Notes under the pieces: generated by a model
Seen by the model: the letters and a program-made list of their open reading frames with translations, nothing else
Database searches by the model: none
What the model was told of the DNA's origin: nothing
Program-made: the position numbers and the translations under genes
Shown here: one piece after another, positions 31,201 to 35,188 of the stretch
Numbering within the stretch: the stretch's first letter is position 1
Layout: every line of letters starts with the position of its first letter
Assembly: GCA_023415145.1 (NCBI GenBank)
Contig: JAEZLW010000084.1
Location: forward strand, 1 to 35,188
Direction of reading: 5' to 3'
DNA from: Bacillota bacterium
Lineage (GTDB): Bacteria > Bacillota > Clostridia > Christensenellales > Aristaeellaceae
Length of the DNA stretch: 35,188 nucleotides

Positions 31201-32052
31201 TTGCTGGACATTGCCATTGTGGGCGGCGGTCCCGCCGGCTGGTCTGCAGCCATCACAGCCAGGATGCGCAACCAGGAGGTATGTGTGTTTTCGCCGATTG
31301 AGGATAGCACCTGGCTATACAAGGCGGAAAAGGTGGAAAATTATCCGGGCATGCCTGGCATCAGCGGGAAGAAAATGCTGAATGCGTTTGAACAACAGGC
31401 CATTGATATGGGTGCTGTCCTGCAAAGGGCGGTGGTGCGGCAGATCATGGAAAATGGAGATTGCTATATGCTGCTGGCAGAGAACGAAGTCATTGAAGCC
31501 AGAACAGTGATCCTTGCCATGGGTGCCGCCAGGCCCAAGCCACTACCCGGGGAAGCGGAGTACCTGGGCCAGGGTGTGAGCTATTGCGGTACCTGTGACG
31601 GCATGTTCTACCGTGGCAAGAAGGTGGCTGTGCTATCCAGTGGAGAACAGGGTTTGCATGAGGCGAATTTCTTGGCCGATCTGGCGGAAGAACTGATTTA
31701 CTTTCCGCTGAAAAGGCATGATACGAAAGGTCTGGATGGCCGTGTGAAGTTCTTCAACGAAAAACCTGTCGGGATTCAGGAGGCGCAAGGCGGCCTGGTG
31801 GTCGTCACCGAAAAAGGAGCATATGATGCGGCAGGCGTGTTTGTTTTCCGTCCCGCGGTGGCCATTGACCAATTGCTGCCGGGCTTGAAAACGGAAGGTG
31901 CTTTCATCCCCGTCAACCGTTTTATGGAAACCAATCTGCCAGGCATCTATGCCGCAGGCGACTGCACTGGACATCCGCTGCAAATTGCCAAGGCTGTGGG
32001 TGAAGGCAATATCGCGGCTATACGCGCGTCGGAATACCGCCCAAATCGCTGA
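31201..32052 (+). CDS. Thioredoxin-reductase-like flavoprotein with atypical NADPH site
   Basis: This 283-residue flavoprotein is of the low-molecular-weight thioredoxin reductase group. The FAD motif GGGPAG is at 8–13, the redox-active CGTC at 129–132, and the C-terminal FAD motif IYAAGDC is present. The second nucleotide motif is degenerate (VLSSGEQG at 144–151 instead of GxGxxA/G), and the arginine-rich NADPH-phosphate motif is replaced by FPLKRHD. It may take electrons from ferredoxin, like the ferredoxin-dependent flavin thioredoxin reductases of clostridia, or from another donor. The start is TTG 31201, 8 bases after AGGAGG. Earlier in-frame ATGs precede or overlap the promoter. Confidence 0.82.
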   Translation: MLDIAIVGGGPAGWSAAITARMRNQEVCVFSPIEDSTWLYKAEKVENYPGMPGISGKKMLNAFEQQAIDMGAVLQRAVVRQIMENGDCYMLLAENEVIEARTVILAMGAARPKPLPGEAEYLGQGVSYCGTCDGMFYRGKKVAVLSSGEQGLHEANFLADLAEELIYFPLKRHDTKGLDGRVKFFNEKPVGIQEAQGGLVVVTEKGAYDAAGVFVFRPAVAIDQLLPGLKTEGAFIPVNRFMETNLPGIYAAGDCTGHPLQIAKAVGEGNIAAIRASEYRPNR

Positions 32053-32167
32053 AGTATGTTTCTCGGGATGTTTTTGATCGTCCGATGCGTTTTTTAGTAG
32101 CAGCATGCTTTTTTGAAACCGGACATTAAAAAGCTTCAACGGGTTTTCACGCCCGGGGAGGAGACCT

Positions 32168-32932
32168 ATGAAAAAGAGTATCAGTTTTCTTGTCATTTTG
32201 GCCTTGATGATTGCGGTGATGACACTGCCCGCATCAGCTCAGCCGCTTGCTTTGGCACAGCCCCTGGCAGGGGAAGCAGCTTATCCTGACGGAAGCACGG
32301 TGGATAACGCCAAGTTCCTGCTGACTTACGCCTATCCGCAGATTGTACCTGAGACGGATGCGGACAATCACATCAATACTTACTATCAGGAAGTGCAGTC
32401 TGAGCTTCTTCAGGCAACGGATACCATTCTAATTGATCAGGATGTCGGGGGTATGGATGCGGAGATTTCTGCTTACATGCATGTCAGTTATCAAGTGACC
32501 GCCAATACCGACGACTTTTTCTCTGTCGTACTCTCCCAGGAGGAGTTCATGGGCGTAGCAGAAGCCCAGACCATTGCGGCCAACGTGTTTGCCAGAACGG
32601 GGGACAATGCGGGCGGCCTCGTCACGCTGCCGGTTGTGTTGGGTATCTCGGATGAGGATGAGCTTTTCGCGACGAATCTCATCGATACGGCATACCGGCT
32701 GGTGTGGGACATTATCGTAGAGCAGATGCAAACGGGAACTGTGGAGTATTTTGAAGAACTGATACAGGAAAACCTTTTTGCGGAGTTTTACCCGGAAAGC
32801 GATTTCTACTTGGATGATCAGGGAAATATCGTATTTTTCGTACAGCCATCCACCATTGCCAGCGGCGCGGCGGGACTTTTGACATTCCCGTTTTCACCGG
32901 CGGAGCTGATAAGTGAAATGCCCAGGAACTGA
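32168..32932 (+). CDS. Secreted DUF3298/DUF4163-like protein
   Basis: This 254-residue protein has a signal peptide (about 1–24). A typical DUF3298 region at the C-terminus reads DFYLDDQGNIVFFVQPSTI, then ASGAAG and FPFSPAEL. A DUF4163-like N-terminal half covers about 40–150. The same domains occur in the anti-sigma factor RsiV and the deacetylase PdaC, but no transmembrane anchor or catalytic domain is attached here. It is probably an exported binding or sensing protein. GGGGAGGAG lies just before ATG 32168. It stands alone between the reductase gene and the hairpin array. Confidence 0.75.
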   Translation: MKKSISFLVILALMIAVMTLPASAQPLALAQPLAGEAAYPDGSTVDNAKFLLTYAYPQIVPETDADNHINTYYQEVQSELLQATDTILIDQDVGGMDAEISAYMHVSYQVTANTDDFFSVVLSQEEFMGVAEAQTIAANVFARTGDNAGGLVTLPVVLGISDEDELFATNLIDTAYRLVWDIIVEQMQTGTVEYFEELIQENLFAEFYPESDFYLDDQGNIVFFVQPSTIASGAAGLLTFPFSPAELISEMPRN

Positions 32933-32972
32933 ACAGATATTGCGTTTGCCCAAATATTCTATCATTGAAAGG

Positions 32973-33243
32973 AAACCCATGCACCATTGAAGTGTATGGG
33001 TTTCAGACTATCAACAAACCCCGGGAGGTATTGGAGGGCCGAAGCCCTCCAATCTAAGATCGAAAATCAGCGACATGTGCGGTGATTTTCGCAGGAATTT
33101 CGAAGAAATTCCTACCTTGCCCGAGCAAACGGCCGCAAAAACCGTAGGTTTTTGCAGTGTGGCGAGGGATAAGCCTCGACAAAGTGGCGTATGCCTCTTT
33201 GTCGATACGCAGAAACCCATGCACCATTGAAGTGCATGGGTTT
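32973..33243. repeat. Array of hairpins bounded by two near-identical 31-nt hairpins
   Basis: The left border hairpin (32973–33003) and right border hairpin (33213–33243) are the same 31-nt sequence except for one base. Each has a 12-bp stem AAACCCATGCAC around CATTGAA; the single change turns a G–C pair into a wobble. Between them lie stems at 33030–33039/33044–33053, 33061–33069/33083–33091, 33093–33101/33105–33113, 33135–33143/33147–33155, 33163–33167/33174–33178 and 33177–33184/33197–33204. Almost every base is in a stem. The open frames across it are judged spurious. It resembles the array at 14–176 in style and is probably an intergenic repeat family of this genome, an RNA or a non-autonomous mobile element. 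Confidence 0.8.
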
Positions 33244-33279
33244 ACATTTGCTGCGCCGTTAAGCTTCGCCAAACAATAC

Positions 33280-33759
33280 TTACTTGATTTCCTCTTTTCG
33301 GTGTTGGTTTTCGCTTAAAAGCTTCGTCAGCTCTTCCATGAAGCTGGAAATATCGGTAAACTGGCGGTAAACGGAAGCAAAGCGCACGTAGGCCACTTCG
33401 TCCAGCTTTTTCAGTTCCTCCATCACCATTTCCCCAATTTGGCGGGTAGTAACCTCTGCTTCCATCGTATTGTACACGCTTTGCTCAATACGTGTGACAA
33501 TTGCGTCAATCTCCCCAAGGGAAACGGGACGTTTTTCACAGGCGTGGACGATGCCGTTGCGGATTTTCTGGCTGTCAAAGGGCTCTCTGCGCTTGTCTTT
33601 TTTGACAACCAGCAGGGGAACCAATTCAATTTTCTCATACGTTGTGAACCGGCGCCCGCATTGCATGCATTCCCGGCGGCGGCGTATGCTGTTGCCGTCC
33701 TCGGTTGGGCGGGAATCAATCACCTTGCTGTCGGGGCAGCTGCAATATTGGCATCTCAT
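33280..33759 (-). CDS. nrdR: Transcriptional repressor of ribonucleotide reductase genes (NrdR)
   Basis: This 159-residue repressor senses ATP/dATP and controls ribonucleotide reductase genes. The zinc ribbon ligands are C3, C6, C31 and C34, with the basic stretch IRRRRE between them. The ATP-cone domain (about 50–140) includes VVKKDKRREPFD and KIRNGI. The length is standard. It is downstream of ylmC/ymxH and sigG on the same strand, a common clostridial arrangement, but has its own promoter and a perfect palindrome in its 5' leader. Target nrd genes are outside the window. Confidence 0.95.
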   Translation of the reverse strand: MRCQYCSCPDSKVIDSRPTEDGNSIRRRRECMQCGRRFTTYEKIELVPLLVVKKDKRREPFDSQKIRNGIVHACEKRPVSLGEIDAIVTRIEQSVYNTMEAEVTTRQIGEMVMEELKKLDEVAYVRFASVYRQFTDISSFMEELTKLLSENQHRKEEIK

Positions 33760-33776
33760 GCAATCTCTTCCTTCGG

Positions 33777-33791
33777 GACGGTATTACCGTC
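33777..33791. promoter_or_regulatory. Perfect palindrome in the nrdR leader
   Basis: GACGGTA-T-TACCGTC lies between the nrdR −10 box and its start codon. It could be an operator or a short RNA hairpin. It does not match the usual NrdR-box consensus as I know it. Confidence 0.5.
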
Positions 33792-33806
33792 ATTGACATT
33801 TTCTAT

Positions 33807-33835
33807 ATTATATCCCAATCCCTGAAGGACGTAAA
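33807..33835 (-). promoter_or_regulatory. Promoter of nrdR
   Basis: TTTACG (33835–33830), 17 bases, then TATAAT (33812–33807) on the minus strand. Confidence 0.7.
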
Positions 33836-33882
33836 GGGTAACACGGACTGTTTTCGACAAAATGTATGGAACATTTCATTGA

Positions 33883-34128
33883 TCACAAATCATCTATGTT
33901 TACCAGAATCACATCATCCCCGATTTTGCAGATTCTGTTCCAGGGTATAACGATGCCGCACTTTTCGCCTCTAAGCATCGACAGCATATTGAAGTCTCCC
34001 GGAACGACGATGGCTGTGACCGTGCCATCATTTTCGCAGAACTCGATATCCATCACCTTACCCAGGCGGCGGCCGTCGCAGGTATTTACCACGTCCTTGG
34101 TGCGCAGTTCCGATAAGCTCACGGGCAT
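33883..34128 (-). CDS. YlmC/YmxH-family sporulation-associated PRC-barrel protein
   Basis: This 81-residue protein carries the short PRC-barrel-like fold of the YlmC/YmxH group (LSELRTKDVVN, GRRLGKVMDIEF, VIPWNRICKIGDDVILV). Genes of this family sit next to sigG in many spore formers and are annotated as sporulation-associated, but their exact role is not settled. ATG 34128 is chosen because GGGAGG lies immediately upstream with a short spacer of 3 bases; longer in-frame starts lack a site. It is 187 bases downstream of sigG. Confidence 0.88.
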   Translation of the reverse strand: MPVSLSELRTKDVVNTCDGRRLGKVMDIEFCENDGTVTAIVVPGDFNMLSMLRGEKCGIVIPWNRICKIGDDVILVNIDDL

Positions 34129-34229
34129 GCACCTCCCTTCCATACATTTATGCGAAAGGGAGGGGAAAGTTGCGGGGGAATGGGCATTCCAGCATACGGT
34201 TTCATGACGGAGAATGCGGTTATAGCGAA

Positions 34230-34254
34230 ACACCACCCAAACGAAGGGTGGTGT
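34230..34254 (-). terminator. Hairpin after sigG
   Basis: ACACCACCC (34230–34238) and GGGTGGTGT (34246–34254) form a perfect 9-bp stem. The following minus-strand bases are only weakly T-rich, so it may slow rather than stop transcription between sigG and ylmC. Confidence 0.5.
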
Positions 34255-34315
34255 GTAAGGCCGAGAGGAAATGGTGTGAGCTATTGATAAACGCGCACAA
34301 CGTCAACTCAGCGTA

Positions 34316-35104
34316 TCACATTTGCTGCACCTGCACATGCTTTCGCATGTGGAGCAGCGCGTTTTTTTCAAGCCGTGATACCTGGGCTTGGCTGATGCCG
34401 ATTTCGTTGGCTACTTCCATCTGCGTGCGGCCTTCGAAAAACCGGAGCCTCAAAATGCGCTTCTCTCTATCGTTCAAGCGCCGCATGGCTTCCTTGATGG
34501 TGATTTCCTCGAGCCAGGCCTCGTCAACGTGTTTGTCGTCCTTCACTTGGTCCATGATATAAATGGCGTCACCGCCATCGTTGTATACAGGCTCAAAGAG
34601 GGATACTGGGTCCTGAATGGCTTCCAGGGCGAACACTACATCTTCGCGTGGGATGTGCAGCTCGGCGGCCAGCTCGGTGACGGTGGGCTCCCGGTTCAGT
34701 TGCCCGGCCAGGCGGTCCCTTGCTTGCAGCGCCTTGTAAGCGATGTCCCGAAGCGACCTGGAGACACGGATGGCGTTGTTGTCCCGAAGATAACGGCGGA
34801 TTTCGCCAATAATCATGGGTACTGCATACGTGGAAAACCTGACGTTTTGGGTCACATCAAAGTTGTCCAGGGCCTTGATCAAGCCTATGCAACCAACCTG
34901 GAACAAATCGTCCACGTTCTCGCCCCGGTTGGTAAAGCGCTGGATCACACTCAAGACCAAACGCAGATTCCCGCGGATAAATTCTTCCCGGGCCGCCTGA
35001 TCACCGCTGTGGACCAGTGGGAAAAGTTGGCGCATGCGTTCATTGTTCAAAACGGGCAAAGAGGATGTGTCTACGCCGCAGATTTCTACCTTTCCTGTTG
35101 CCAT
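34316..35104 (-). CDS. sigG: Forespore sigma factor SigG
   Basis: This 262-residue late forespore sigma factor has the SigG-typical N-terminus KVEICGVDTSSLPVLNNERM. Region 2 (GNLRLVLSVIQRF, DDLFQVGCIGLIKALDNFD, RFSTYAVPMIIGEIRRYLRD) and regions 3–4 with the C-terminal HTH (TQMEVANEIGISQAQVSRLEK) follow. ATG 35104 is preferred, with GGAGG 8 bases upstream; the GTG at 35119 lies over that site. A sequence fitting the sigma-G consensus lies 31 bases upstream, in line with the known self-activation of sigG. The usual upstream neighbour sigE is cut off by the window edge. Confidence 0.95.
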   Translation of the reverse strand: MATGKVEICGVDTSSLPVLNNERMRQLFPLVHSGDQAAREEFIRGNLRLVLSVIQRFTNRGENVDDLFQVGCIGLIKALDNFDVTQNVRFSTYAVPMIIGEIRRYLRDNNAIRVSRSLRDIAYKALQARDRLAGQLNREPTVTELAAELHIPREDVVFALEAIQDPVSLFEPVYNDGGDAIYIMDQVKDDKHVDEAWLEEITIKEAMRRLNDREKRILRLRFFEGRTQMEVANEIGISQAQVSRLEKNALLHMRKHVQVQQM

Positions 35105-35134
35105 ACCGCATTCCTCCACGATTCCGGATGAATG

Positions 35135-35164
35135 CAGTATGAGCCCTAGTAAGGGGTTTTATGC
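35135..35164 (-). promoter_or_regulatory. Candidate sigma-G/sigma-F promoter of sigG
   Basis: On the minus strand GCATA (35164–35160) and CATACTG (35141–35135) are separated by 18 bases. This agrees with the sigma-G consensus GHATR–N18–CATxHTA at all but the last base. Confidence 0.6.
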
Positions 35165-35188
35165 CGTGCGACAAACTAACTGCTGATG

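Noticed and set aside
33011..33220. 69-codon minus-strand open frame inside the right hairpin array
   Set aside because: It is wholly within complementary stems and lacks a ribosome site. Open frames are expected by chance there.

Overview
The window looks like chromosome from a spore-forming anaerobic clostridium-like Firmicute of moderate GC. The evidence is a sigG–ylmC/ymxH–nrdR block at the right end, a flavodiiron protein next to a superoxide dismutase, sigma-A type promoters with 17-base spacers, strong AGGAGG ribosome sites with frequent GTG/TTG starts, and many small secreted or membrane proteins of clostridial type. No rRNA, tRNA, prophage, CRISPR array or complete insertion sequence was found. 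All family names come from reading motifs by eye, not from searches.

Left part (1–8.9 kb). A tandem array of short-loop hairpins (14–176) precedes a leader region with a possible 10-codon peptide and two terminators, then rsgA. Convergent to rsgA is a 709-residue secreted protein with about 13 Cys-rich 40-residue repeats, encoded by visible 120-bp DNA repeats. Upstream of it lies a large MalT-like STAND/LuxR regulator. A frameshifted fragment of a second copy of the repeat protein's C-terminal domain (6922–7299) follows, then a membrane-anchored gluzincin-like peptidase and an ICMT-like methyltransferase.

Transport block (8.9–16.7 kb). A histidine kinase/response regulator pair is divergent from phnD, followed by phnC–phnE–phnE and a cytoplasmic UshA-like 5'-nucleotidase. 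A 132-bp MITE-like element with terminal inverted repeats and a 9/10-matching direct repeat sits between phnD and phnC. phnC has its own promoter just beyond it. No C-P lyase genes are present, so the imported compound may be a phosphate ester rather than a phosphonate.

Middle (16.7–26.8 kb). fprA–sodA form an oxygen-defence pair. They are followed by a tocopherol-cyclase-like protein, a DNRLRE/DUF6385-like protein, a TetR gene that seems to start on ATT and is coupled to a two-helix membrane peptide, an XRE regulator behind a perfect consensus promoter with a coupled 48-residue basic protein, a membrane-anchored protein, a LUD-domain protein, two tandem CapA-like proteins and a four-helix protein.

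Right part (26.8–35.2 kb). It holds a secreted Ntn amidohydrolase, a serine beta-lactamase-fold hydrolase with a membrane tail, a LarA-like racemase divergent from a thioredoxin-reductase-like flavoprotein with a degenerate NADPH motif, and a DUF3298-like secreted protein. A second hairpin array (32973–33243) bounded by two near-identical 31-nt hairpins precedes nrdR, a YlmC/YmxH protein and sigG with a candidate sigma-G promoter.
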